A stretch of DNA of 64,000 bases from Hyphococcus sp. (GTDB lineage Bacteria; Pseudomonadota; Alphaproteobacteria; Caulobacterales; Parvularculaceae), in contig JAJFGB010000001.1 in the NCBI GenBank assembly GCA_021776335.1, positions 186,001 to 250,000 of the forward strand, written 5' to 3'. Both the position numbers and the translations under genes were made by a program. The notes beneath the pieces are model-generated. The model did no database searches, was not told where the DNA came from, and worked only from the letters and a program-made list of their open reading frames with translations. Positions 42,792 to 51,341 of this stretch are shown in pieces. How positions within the stretch are numbered: the stretch's first letter is position 1; each line of letters opens with the position of its first letter.

Positions 42792-44126
42792 ATGATCGAT
42801 AAATTACGGATTAGCCAAATTCTTTTGGCAAGCGTTGTTTTGATTTTCCAGGGGTGCGTCTCCGCGGATATTGAACCCTTTGTTTCGGACGCCGGGACGA
42901 GCGACAGTTTCGATTATCAAGCGCTTGGTGATGATACGCGCTTTGAAAAATTTTCCGTCAGCGCAACGCAGACCCGCTACACGATCGACCATAGTCCATG
43001 GACAAAATTTTTGTCGGTGACGGTGATTGATGTTGGGCCATCCTCCCGACAGGGCGCGGCGCGGCGGACGGGCGGGGTTCACACAGGCACACGCATTTCG
43101 ACGGGCAGCCGGTCGCGGTATCGGCACGAAGGGAACAAAGTTTTGTTCCATCTGTTTAACAACGACACCAGAGAATTTATATCGACCTATCGCACGGCGA
43201 TTACCGACATTATGAATCAACATGAGTACAGCGAATTTGGCCGTGATGAGCAGCTCGCATTTTGGCTGAACCTGCACAACGCAATTATTTTTGATGAGAT
43301 TGCTAAAAGGCACCCTGTTAGCCGGCCTGAAAACATTCGTATCAGGAGCCACGGTAACGCGCAGCTATTCGATGCCAAACTCGTGGTCATCGCTGGCGAG
43401 CCGCTAAGCCTGAATGATATTCGACATAAAATTATTTACGCTAACTGGAGCGAACCGGCGGTGATCTATGGCCTCTGGGATGGAGCGAATAGCGGTGTTG
43501 ATATCCAGACCGCCGCGTTTACAGGGGCAAATGTTTGGACCCAACTCCGGGCAAATGGCAGGCGGTATGTCAATTCTCTTCGCGGTGTTGAGCCCGCAAT
43601 GGGCAGTTTTGGCCGTGTCCATTTTCGCATATCGAAAGTGTACTGGGATGGCCGCAGGTTGTTTCCGGAATGGCCGGTTGACGTTTATGCACATCTGGAC
43701 TCTTTCGCAGGCGTCTCAGTCGGCAGGTTGTTGACGCAGCCGCCGCCGATATTGCGGCAGATCCCTTATGATTCATCAACGGCGGATTTTTCCGGCGGCG
43801 AGATCGCCCGATTTGGCGGTTCTGACAATATGGCTGCGGTCTTGAGCCTTTCGGATGATGCTGAAAGCGGCGATCCGGAGGCGCCGGCGGCGGGAACAGC
43901 GTCAACAATTCTCGAAAATTTCGGCGCGCCGGTTCAAAACAACACGAGTCGAGGCGGTGTTTCAGCGGATTCCCTGAGATTGAGAAACCAGGTATTAGAG
44001 GATCGCCGCCGTAATCGTGATGGTAACGTAACACTCGAAGATGTGGATACGCCTGACATTGATGCGCCTGCGCCGGACTCCAACGAAGATGCGCCTGACG
44101 CGGCTAATAGTGAGGAACAGAACTAG
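42792..44126 (+). CDS. DUF547 domain lipoprotein, second of a tandem pair
   Basis: 444 residues from the ATG at 42792, preceded by GGGGGACG. Lipoprotein signal ends FQGC (Cys22). It aligns along its whole length with the protein at 41195, including GRDEQLAFWLNLHNAI, ANVWTQLRANGRRYVNSLRG and the acidic tail (DSNEDAPDAANSEEQ). It also lacks the paired Cys of the 46124 protein. The gene and its leader were duplicated as a unit. Convergent with the glycosyltransferase gene 16 nt downstream. Confidence 0.85.
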   Translation: MIDKLRISQILLASVVLIFQGCVSADIEPFVSDAGTSDSFDYQALGDDTRFEKFSVSATQTRYTIDHSPWTKFLSVTVIDVGPSSRQGAARRTGGVHTGTRISTGSRSRYRHEGNKVLFHLFNNDTREFISTYRTAITDIMNQHEYSEFGRDEQLAFWLNLHNAIIFDEIAKRHPVSRPENIRIRSHGNAQLFDAKLVVIAGEPLSLNDIRHKIIYANWSEPAVIYGLWDGANSGVDIQTAAFTGANVWTQLRANGRRYVNSLRGVEPAMGSFGRVHFRISKVYWDGRRLFPEWPVDVYAHLDSFAGVSVGRLLTQPPPILRQIPYDSSTADFSGGEIARFGGSDNMAAVLSLSDDAESGDPEAPAAGTASTILENFGAPVQNNTSRGGVSADSLRLRNQVLEDRRRNRDGNVTLEDVDTPDIDAPAPDSNEDAPDAANSEEQN

Positions 44127-44142
44127 CGCGCACGAAAAACCC

Positions 44143-44850
44143 TCAGCCGGTTTGCACAGCCGGGCGATACCATTTTGCGAGTCTTATTGGGGATACGCCA
44201 ATCAGATACATGATCACCAGCCAGATATTGAACGCCTGATGCATGAGCGGCCCGCGTTTGCGATAACGCCGGTCAGAGCTGACCACAGGCTGGCGAATTT
44301 TTATCAGCCGGCCGCGTTGCTTTAAGCGATATTGAATCTCGAGATCTTCCATCAAAGGCCATTCCTGAAAACCGCCAATGGCTAGGTATGCGTCGCGCCG
44401 CATAAACTGCGCCTGATCTCCATAGGTTGTGAGGGGATGATTGATCCGGCTTGCCAGGCTGCATAAATCGAGCACCCAGTGGCGGCGATTAAACGCAAGA
44501 CAAAAGCTGCCGCCAACGATTTCATTCCCGGCGCAGGTTTCTCGGACACCGGTGATGGCGCCAGCTGGCAAGCCGCAGTCCCCGTGCAGAAAAATTAAAA
44601 TGTCGCCCCTGGCGGCGCTGGCGCCGATATTCATTTGCCGAGCGCGTCCAGGAGATGCGGTTGTCAACAATTTTACTCCCGGCCAATGTCGGACCACGTC
44701 GCATGTTTTGTCACTGCTGCCGCCATCAACCACCAGGCATTCAACATCACCGCCAATGGGCCCGATGGAGTGAAGCGCGCGCGCGATGTGACCGGCTTCA
44801 TTCAACGCGGGAATGATGATGCTCACAGTGGGGTTTTGCAGCGGGGTCAA
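44143..44850 (-). CDS. TIGR04283-type glycosyltransferase 2 family protein
   Basis: 235 residues. SIIIPALNEAGHIARALHSI, LVVDGGSSDKT, SPGRARQMNIGASAARGDI and LFLHGDCGLPAG are the GT2 fold with the metal-binding region in VVDGGSSD; the family named TIGR04283 matches in length and order. A C-terminal hydrophobic segment (about 205-225) may be peripheral to the membrane. NCBI attaches arsenosugar biosynthesis to this family name, but no arsM/arsS genes are present here. It overlaps the SRPBCC gene by 4 nt and ends the operon. Confidence 0.9.
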   Translation of the reverse strand: MTPLQNPTVSIIIPALNEAGHIARALHSIGPIGGDVECLVVDGGSSDKTCDVVRHWPGVKLLTTASPGRARQMNIGASAARGDILIFLHGDCGLPAGAITGVRETCAGNEIVGGSFCLAFNRRHWVLDLCSLASRINHPLTTYGDQAQFMRRDAYLAIGGFQEWPLMEDLEIQYRLKQRGRLIKIRQPVVSSDRRYRKRGPLMHQAFNIWLVIMYLIGVSPIRLAKWYRPAVQTG

Positions 44851-45473
44851 AGCGCATCCCCGGTTTCGTGCGTCTTTACGTCTTCCGCGACCCGGTCGCG
44901 CAGGGCGTTCATCACATCAGGCAGATCATGGCGCAGGGCTCTGCGCGTCATGAAGCCAGGCACGAGGATCCCCGGATCGATAAAGACCGAATAGCTGATC
45001 AGAACGGATGCCTTCTCCGCGCCAATTTGTTCAAGGCGCCAGTCGCCAACAAGATGCCTGAGATCGCCGCTCACCCGCTCAAAATGAATATGGCGTTGAG
45101 GGATGTAATCGGCTTTAAACCGGTAGACAGTTTTCGGCGCTATCCAGCCATATTTGACTTCATGTTCGATGATCTGCCAGCTGCCGTCTTCAGCACTTTC
45201 CAAAACCGTGCAGCGCCGCATGTTGGGCACAAAGTCCGGCGCAGCGTCGCAGTCCAGCATCACGCGCCAGATATCTTCGGCGCTGTTGTCGATCAGGATT
45301 GCCGCCTCAACCCGGCGCTTACCGTCGATCTTTTGGGTTTCGACAATCACTTCGCCGGCGTGAAGCGCTTCCCAGTCTTCGGGCGTCAAATCCGCGGCAA
45401 AGACGGTATTAAGGGCGAGGGTTGTCCAGCAAAAGAGCGCCGCGAACAGAGGGCGCCTAAACATTGTCGCCAT
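44847..45473 (-). CDS. SRPBCC/START-like secreted protein
   Basis: 208 residues from the ATG at 45473; 45494 and 45464 are other possible starts. A signal peptide (FRRPLFAALFCWTTLALN, cleavage after VFA) makes it periplasmic. The body AILIDNSAEDIWRVMLDCDA, PNMRRCTVLES, HIHFERVSGDLRHLVGDWRLE is the START/polyketide-cyclase helix-grip fold that binds hydrophobic ligands. The gene is overlapped by the glycosyltransferase ATG and overlaps the methyltransferase end, so it is translated with both. Ligand unknown; lipid carrier is a reasonable guess. Confidence 0.8.
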   Translation of the reverse strand: MATMFRRPLFAALFCWTTLALNTVFAADLTPEDWEALHAGEVIVETQKIDGKRRVEAAILIDNSAEDIWRVMLDCDAAPDFVPNMRRCTVLESAEDGSWQIIEHEVKYGWIAPKTVYRFKADYIPQRHIHFERVSGDLRHLVGDWRLEQIGAEKASVLISYSVFIDPGILVPGFMTRRALRHDLPDVMNALRDRVAEDVKTHETGDAL

Positions 45474-46119
45474 TGCTACGCGGGATGATGACATAGACGG
45501 CCTGTCGAAACAGCAATGCCACTTTATAGATATGCGTATCGATCAGCGCTGCACCGTGGCGGTTAAAACTTGCTTTCCACTCAGCATCGCTGCGGTTGCT
45601 GTGTGGGTGAGTATGAAACTCCCAATTGAGAAGACTGTCCAGCCAATGGGTCAGGCGCCGCTGCCATGGCGTATCGTAAACATCTTCGATGATGATGACC
45701 TTCTTCGCTGTCCTGAGGGCTTCCGCGAGCACCTGATCCGGATTGGCGCAATGGTGCAACACCGTTGATAAGAGGCATATGTCGCAGTCGCGATCGCGGA
45801 TAGGCAATCTCATGCCATCGTAAAGCGCCGGGCTGAGATCATCCCTCACGCTCGTATCCCTGACATCAAAGGCGGCGACGCGATGCCCGCGATCACGCAA
45901 TATCTGAATAACGCTCCCCATGCCTGAGCCGAGTTCAAGAATCTCGTCTTCTGGGCGCAAATGCGCCGCGATCCACGCATATTTTTTTTGCGCATCCAGT
46001 AACCAGAACGGGAAAATAAAAACCCGTGTGATATATCGCGCCAGGCGCAGAAGGCGATGATGCTCAAGCACGCCTGTCTCCGCAGTTGATCGGTCCGCCA
46101 TTTCCGGTTCGAAAAACAT
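45457..46119 (-). CDS. Class I SAM-dependent methyltransferase
   Basis: 220 residues from the ATG at 46119, directly after the DUF547 stop (46124) and inside the operon. Motif I ILELGSGMGSVIQILRDRG, post-I AAFDVRD and motif II CDICLLSTVLHHCANPDQVL are intact. It lacks the paired Cys of ArsM arsenite methyltransferases. An alternative longer start at 46155 would overlap the upstream gene by 32 nt. The substrate cannot be read; the context is DUF547, SRPBCC and glycosyltransferase genes. Confidence 0.85.
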   Translation of the reverse strand: MFFEPEMADRSTAETGVLEHHRLLRLARYITRVFIFPFWLLDAQKKYAWIAAHLRPEDEILELGSGMGSVIQILRDRGHRVAAFDVRDTSVRDDLSPALYDGMRLPIRDRDCDICLLSTVLHHCANPDQVLAEALRTAKKVIIIEDVYDTPWQRRLTHWLDSLLNWEFHTHPHSNRSDAEWKASFNRHGAALIDTHIYKVALLFRQAVYVIIPRSNGDNV

Positions 46120-46123
46120 TGCG

Positions 46124-46975
46124 TTAGTTCGTGAAGGCTTTGGTTGTGGTTCCAAAATGCACTTCAGCGGCCGCCTCGTTCAGCGACCAGTCATAATCAT
46201 AGTCATGGATCTTTGAGACGGTCTTTAACCGGGCTGATAAATCCGTATTGGCGTATAGACGCAAATGCGCGATGATTTTGTCATCCTCGCCGCCGAAATC
46301 CTCCTTGAACCATTTATAAATTGATGAGGCTGTCGCCTTGCCGTTTTCGATCTTGATCGCGCGGGGATGGTTGATAAAGGCGTACGCGCTTTCATTGAGC
46401 ATCGCGTCGAGGTCGCGGCTGGCATAGGGACGCGTCGCGAGATTGGGGCACCCATAAGAGGCGCAATTGACGGCGTAGTGCACGCGATTATCCGTCCAAA
46501 ACTTGCGCAAAATTCCATGCTCGATATTGTCGAGGGAAATTTTTACGTTATTGACGCGGGCGCGGCGCTTCTTCCAGGGGCCTGGTTGCAACCCGGAAAA
46601 GATTCTGAGAATCGACTTTACCGGATATTCGTCGAGGATCACATCAATGGTCAGCGCGTTATAAAAATTCACCCAATAGGCAAAGGCCTCATCTTTGTTC
46701 AACGTGGTCGGGTCCGTGCGCTGCAATGCGCTCAGGTAATCTTTCAGCGCTTCGTGGTCGGCAGCGGAGACCTTTCCATAAGCAACAACCGTTCGGTTGT
46801 CCGGCGTTGTGCTGACATAGCGAGAGAGAAAGTCTCCCCATAAGGCATGATCTATTGTTTCAGCGCTTTGAGTGTCAAATGCGTTAAAGGCCGATAGTTT
46901 CGATTGCGCCTGGGCGGGCGCAATGATCGCCAAAATACAAATGATAGCTCTGGCGAATGATTTTGCGATACGCAT
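46124..46975 (-). CDS. DUF547 domain protein, secreted
   Basis: 283 residues. Signal peptide AKSFARAIICILAIIAPAQA. The DUF547 core spans about 45-240: EAFAYWVNFYNALTIDVIL, VKISLDNIEHGILRKFW, then the paired-Cys motif CASYGCPNL and YKWFKEDF. This is the canonical form of the family, unlike the two tandem lipoproteins at 41195 and 42792. First gene of an operon with methyltransferase, SRPBCC and glycosyltransferase genes. Periplasmic; activity unknown, possibly a transglutaminase-fold enzyme. Confidence 0.9.
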   Translation of the reverse strand: MRIAKSFARAIICILAIIAPAQAQSKLSAFNAFDTQSAETIDHALWGDFLSRYVSTTPDNRTVVAYGKVSAADHEALKDYLSALQRTDPTTLNKDEAFAYWVNFYNALTIDVILDEYPVKSILRIFSGLQPGPWKKRRARVNNVKISLDNIEHGILRKFWTDNRVHYAVNCASYGCPNLATRPYASRDLDAMLNESAYAFINHPRAIKIENGKATASSIYKWFKEDFGGEDDKIIAHLRLYANTDLSARLKTVSKIHDYDYDWSLNEAAAEVHFGTTTKAFTN

Positions 46976-47502
46976 AACTCAACCCTGCTGTTTCAACGAA
47001 TACCGACATTCGTTTTTCATCCAGCAGCTTTTGAAAAATTGCCCGAGGAGTGCAACTCACATTGGCGACAGAAAATTGTGAGGAGGGCGCGCCCGCGGTA
47101 ATTGCACCAGTTGTCGCGTGCATCTTCACGTAAATGTCAGCGGAGTTGTTTACCCGTTGTTGACCGCCTGTTTGAATATCAGATCACGCGTCACCTGAAA
47201 ATCCCCAAACATGTTTGCAAGCAGAGAACATGGCTGCGGCTGGCTTGCGGTCTATTCCAAACACGTCGCGACTGGGCCTGTTTGGCCGATGCCGGTCGTT
47301 TGCCGGCGGCGCTATTTGGCTCTCCGGCGCTTTCCAATTGACCTGCGCCTGAAAAAAAGCATAATTCACGACTGTAGTGTTCGCCGTCCGCTAATGTCGG
47401 TAGAATCAAGTGTTTTTGTATTCTGTGGCGTACATTTTTCAGTCTGAATGCTGTTGTTGTGGGGAAAGTTCCGGGTGATTTTGCGCCCGGCACGGGGGGT
47501 AT
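46976..47502. other. Gap of about 530 bp between divergent genes
   Basis: No coding region is supported. The left side must carry the promoter of the DUF547 operon on the minus strand, and the right side that of the lipoprotein gene at 47503. No obvious hairpin, repeat or ncRNA signal was seen. Confidence 0.5.
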
Positions 47503-48375
47503 ATGAAGATTCTGCACCTATTGTGCTGCGTAATCTTATGCAGCATTTTTGCTGGCTGTGCATCGGTTGAGCGGGATGCGCTGGCAACCCAGTACACTGA
47601 AACAATTGGTCAGGACGCTCGCCCGGGCGATCCACACAACACAGAAAAGATTGCGCGATCGACGGATCGCTTTGACAGTCAATTCAATCCATTTCAGCAA
47701 GCAGCGTTTGGTATGTGCAGGGAAGCCGAGGCGGCGCGGGATCATTGCGAATTTGTCGATCTGGCCGCCTGTACCGCCAATTTAAAAACATGCAGAGCTG
47801 ACCTAAAGACAACCAAAACGGCGCGCGAAGATGATATTGCGGTCGACAAGATCAATCTGACTGTAAACCTGCCCAATTTCCTGAAAGCGTTCGAACACGC
47901 GCTTAACTCTCTGGGATATTTGGGCAACGGCCATGATGGCATCTATGACGGCAAAACTGCGGAAGCCGTAAAAAAGCTTCAATTTGCAGAATCTGAAGAA
48001 GAAACCGGCTGGGCGACGCCGCAACAAATCCGTCATGCGGTTTGCACCGCCGCCGTTGGTGATCCGCTGTCGCAGCAGCCACGAAACGGTGATTATGAAT
48101 CGCGCATCAATCTGGCGATTTTTTATACCGAGGGCATCGGCTACGCCAAAGACCTATCAAAGGCAAAATACCTGGTACGCACCGTAATTGATGATCTGAT
48201 TACTGAGCTGAACAAGCCGGGCCTGCCAGCTGCGGAGGAGAAGCGCCTGAAGGGGTTGCTGGCGAATGCCAATGCCCAGGATCAGGGAAATATTCTCAGG
48301 CCAGTGCGGGTTCGCTCCGTTCCCCGAGCATATTCCTTCGACGATCTCTGTCCGAAGCCGAAGCCTAATCCTTAA
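47503..48375 (+). CDS. Lipoprotein with peptidoglycan-binding-like and Sel1-like segments
   Basis: 290 residues. Lipoprotein signal ends FAGC (Cys19). Residues about 60-110 form a Cys-rich helical stretch (MCREAEAARDHCEF, AACTANLKTCRADL). Residues about 135-165 (LNSLGYLGNGHDGIYDGKTA, VKKLQFAE) look like a peptidoglycan-binding motif 1. Residues about 205-235 (INLAIFYTEGIGYAKDLSKA) are one Sel1-like repeat. It is therefore likely anchored in the outer membrane and able to contact the wall. The beta-helix gene starts 40 nt downstream. Confidence 0.8.
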   Translation: MKILHLLCCVILCSIFAGCASVERDALATQYTETIGQDARPGDPHNTEKIARSTDRFDSQFNPFQQAAFGMCREAEAARDHCEFVDLAACTANLKTCRADLKTTKTAREDDIAVDKINLTVNLPNFLKAFEHALNSLGYLGNGHDGIYDGKTAEAVKKLQFAESEEETGWATPQQIRHAVCTAAVGDPLSQQPRNGDYESRINLAIFYTEGIGYAKDLSKAKYLVRTVIDDLITELNKPGLPAAEEKRLKGLLANANAQDQGNILRPVRVRSVPRAYSFDDLCPKPKPNP

Positions 48376-48415
48376 ACGCCACCTAGATCAAACGGCCACC
48401 CTACGGAGCGCTTCA

Positions 48416-50128
48416 ATGCCTGATATCACCAATCGCCGAAATATCGGAACGATTCTGGCCTGTGTCAGCTTCCTATCGATGCACCAAATGGGTGCGGCCC
48501 ACGGGCAATGGAATAATAGTCCCACGCAAAACGCCGCTGGGCCCGTTATTATTGTCCCCGGCGGTCCCGCAGCAAGCCGGCTGTTCGATGAAACATTCGT
48601 GAAATCAAATCCTCGCAACGCCAGGGGCGAGTTTCAGACATTGAAAGAAGCTTTTGATAACGTCAAAAGCGGCGGCGTCATATACATCATGGAACAAAAT
48701 TCCGACGTATCCAACGTTGCAACGGGATTGGTTATCGATCGGTCGGTGACAATTCAACTAGATGCGGAACTTGAGACCCAGCTCGATACGGTAAATTTGG
48801 ATCCTCTAGCAAAAGCCAATTTAAATGCTGCCGCCGATGGAACCTGTGTAACGATCGCGCAAAGTGCGCCGGGTGCAAATGCCGGGCGGCGAAATACGCG
48901 CAACGAAGTCATCATTCGCGACGTGGCGTTCTTGCCCAACCCAGGCAGCACACCCGGCTCTTGCATCATTGTTGAAGATGGCAGCGTCTTTTTACAAAAT
49001 ATAGCGATACAGGAAAACGCCGGAAAGGCATTCGACAAGGGCCTCGTTGTCCTTGGGGGAGATGTCTCCACGCTTCATCCTTTGGAAATCAGCGCCGCAA
49101 AGGTTGGCATAGAAGTATTTGGCACTGTCGATCCCAGTCAGCCATTCACTGCCGGCCTGAAGAAAAGAGCTGGGGCATCCTTTCATCGCGCATCACTGGT
49201 GATTGCAGAGGGTTTGTCTGTTTCCAGACCGCCAGGAACTTACGCTGGCTCCCTCTCCGTCGACCCCACTGGCGCCACGGATACGAGTTGCGATGATATA
49301 TTACAGACAATGGGCGTCGGGATTTATATCGGGAAATCAAAGGATGCCCGCGTTGCAGATCCGGCGATATCAATTGGCGCCCAAAGCGCATCCAAGGGTA
49401 CAACTATTTCAGGTTATGAGGTCGGTGTGTGTGTCTCAGGCAGCAGCAGCCATAAGGCGCCGGGATTCGCAATCGCGCCCGCTATATCCAACACCGCATT
49501 TCAAAATGTGTCAGTGTATTTTAATTCAATAGGTATTCGTGTTGAGCGTGACGCTTCTGTTCGGGATTCTCTAATTGCGCATAATTTTATATACGGCATT
49601 GTGGTTAGTGATGGCGCCAGTGATTTCCAGAGAAATGATATTTATCAAAACATTGATGGGGTTGTGGTCTTTGCCGACGCTGATCCGAAGTTTTTTGAAA
49701 ACAGGATTTATGACCACATACAATCCGGTCTTTCAGTGTATGGAATAAATCGCGGTCAGTATTCAGACAACCAGATATTCAATAATGGAGCAGGCGCCGT
49801 TGTAGAAAATATTGCGCCCACAGGCTCGCTACAAAGTAATATTATAGCATTTAATGGCGAGGGCGTTTCCACGCCTGCGGGCAGCGCTTTGCCAGCCGGG
49901 TTGCAAAGCAAAAGGGATCAAAAGGTGTTTTCTCTGAACCAGTTTTCGGGCAACACGGTGTCGTGCAATATTGCGGAAGGAAACTACGTCGATATATCGG
50001 GTTTCGAGAAATTGAATATTGCGCAGAAAAACAAAGACAAATATTGCTTCACCAATAAACCGAAGGGCATCTGTGGCGGGCTGAGAAGAAAGCTCAATCT
50101 TGCCTCGGGAAAATGCAACGGCAATTGA
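48416..50128 (+). CDS. Secreted right-handed parallel beta-helix protein
   Basis: 570 residues from the ATG at 48416 (GGAG upstream; the frame is open from 48266 inside the previous gene). A signal-like N-terminus (NIGTILACVSFLSMHQMGAA) precedes a long repeat region: FQTLKEAFDNVKSGGVIYI near the start is the pectate-lyase-like entry, and VRDSLIAHNFIYGIVVSDGA, NIDGVVVFADADPKF, GAVVENIAPTGSLQSNIIAF are typical beta-helix rungs. NosD and periplasmic copper-binding-like proteins share this. No catalytic residues of lyases are evident. Probably binds a polysaccharide or surface; the partner may be the lipoprotein encoded upstream. Confidence 0.85.
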   Translation: MPDITNRRNIGTILACVSFLSMHQMGAAHGQWNNSPTQNAAGPVIIVPGGPAASRLFDETFVKSNPRNARGEFQTLKEAFDNVKSGGVIYIMEQNSDVSNVATGLVIDRSVTIQLDAELETQLDTVNLDPLAKANLNAAADGTCVTIAQSAPGANAGRRNTRNEVIIRDVAFLPNPGSTPGSCIIVEDGSVFLQNIAIQENAGKAFDKGLVVLGGDVSTLHPLEISAAKVGIEVFGTVDPSQPFTAGLKKRAGASFHRASLVIAEGLSVSRPPGTYAGSLSVDPTGATDTSCDDILQTMGVGIYIGKSKDARVADPAISIGAQSASKGTTISGYEVGVCVSGSSSHKAPGFAIAPAISNTAFQNVSVYFNSIGIRVERDASVRDSLIAHNFIYGIVVSDGASDFQRNDIYQNIDGVVVFADADPKFFENRIYDHIQSGLSVYGINRGQYSDNQIFNNGAGAVVENIAPTGSLQSNIIAFNGEGVSTPAGSALPAGLQSKRDQKVFSLNQFSGNTVSCNIAEGNYVDISGFEKLNIAQKNKDKYCFTNKPKGICGGLRRKLNLASGKCNGN

Positions 50129-50238
50129 CAATTGGCGCCGGCTAAAGGGCGCTGCCTGATCAAGCGTAAGCGATTGCGGCAGGCATGGTTGTGCGGTAAA
50201 ATTGACGGATAGTGCACAGCAAAGCGGCAATTGGCGCC

Positions 50239-51198
50239 ATGAGCGACACTGACAACGAAACATATTCAGAAGAGCGCGAGGCGCTGATTGCGGTTGGCAT
50301 CCCGTCGCATGTGATTGATTATGCGATTTCGCATAAGCCGTCACATTGGTTCTATACATCGATGGCCTGGGTTTTCATTACAGTGATGGTGGCTGGTTTT
50401 ATTGCCGGCGCGTTCGTTTGGGGGGCGCTTGAGGATCTCGTTGGGCAAAATGCTCTTTTGGGTGCAAAAAAACTCGATGCCTTGTTGTACTATCATAATT
50501 TCGGCATAGCGCCGCTGATTGCTTTATTTGCATGGATATTTGCCGCGGGCGTGGTCGCATACTGGCTCGCAAGCCTTTCGCGAAAAATGCGCGCAAGCAT
50601 GTTTGTTTACACAATTCTGGACTCGAATAATGCCCCTTACCTGAAATTGGGAAAAAGTATCGAAAGCCTCCAACATGAAAGCGACCCTGAAGCGTATATC
50701 AGACAGTTATTTTTTGGCTGGCTGCGCATCGCATTATGGCCGGCGGTTATTCTGTTCGCTCTGTCAGGCGTTGTATTGGAGCGGGAATTCAAGACATTTA
50801 GCGCCTATACAATAGACGGATATGTCGCGTACCCGCTGGCGCCATGGGACGAAGTGAAATCCGGCAGTTGGTCGGAAGCGGCGCTTGTCTCGCTTGGATG
50901 CAATCATGTCACCGGGCGCGGTGCGAGTGATGACATTATTTATCGTGTGAAACTCCAGTCAGGCGCCTCACATGATGTCGCCGGCGCTTACCCGGTCTCG
51001 GGTGCTTGGCTTGATCAAGTCGAAAAGATCGACAACACGCTGCGAAATTCGGACGCTATTTTTCAAAGATGGCAGTGGTTAAAGCGAGACCCGATCCATC
51101 CGAAATGTTTGTCTGCGCAGGGGCGGCGCTATAATCGCGAAGAACTTGAGCGTATTTATCATTTGCTCCGTATCGGCGAATTCACAGGCGACAGCTAG
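50239..51198 (+). CDS. Membrane protein with three helices, hypothetical
   Basis: 319 residues from the ATG at 50239 (GTG at 50212 is an alternative). The cytoplasmic N-terminus is acidic. Helices at about 48-70 (MAWVFITVMVAGFIAGAF), 95-115 and 165-185. The C-terminal 130 residues are soluble and probably external: they contain two Cys (LGCNHVTG, HPKCLSAQG) and no recognised motif. Function unknown. It follows the beta-helix gene after 110 nt on the same strand. Confidence 0.7.
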   Translation: MSDTDNETYSEEREALIAVGIPSHVIDYAISHKPSHWFYTSMAWVFITVMVAGFIAGAFVWGALEDLVGQNALLGAKKLDALLYYHNFGIAPLIALFAWIFAAGVVAYWLASLSRKMRASMFVYTILDSNNAPYLKLGKSIESLQHESDPEAYIRQLFFGWLRIALWPAVILFALSGVVLEREFKTFSAYTIDGYVAYPLAPWDEVKSGSWSEAALVSLGCNHVTGRGASDDIIYRVKLQSGASHDVAGAYPVSGAWLDQVEKIDNTLRNSDAIFQRWQWLKRDPIHPKCLSAQGRRYNREELERIYHLLRIGEFTGDS

Positions 51199-51341
51199 GT
51201 TTGCAGAGGCCGTGATACTGCGAAGTTGCAGTTATTGCAGGTTTCTCATTTTTGACCTCTGCGTCGGTCAACAAATCTGGGTGCGTTAGCAAAAAATCCT
51301 GGGTGTCAGTTTTGCTCAGCATGCTTTAGACAACCGGATAT

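Noticed and set aside
44143-45494. Arsenosugar biosynthesis pathway suggested by the TIGR04283 family name
   Set aside because: No ArsM-like Cys motif in the methyltransferase and no radical-SAM ArsS gene nearby.
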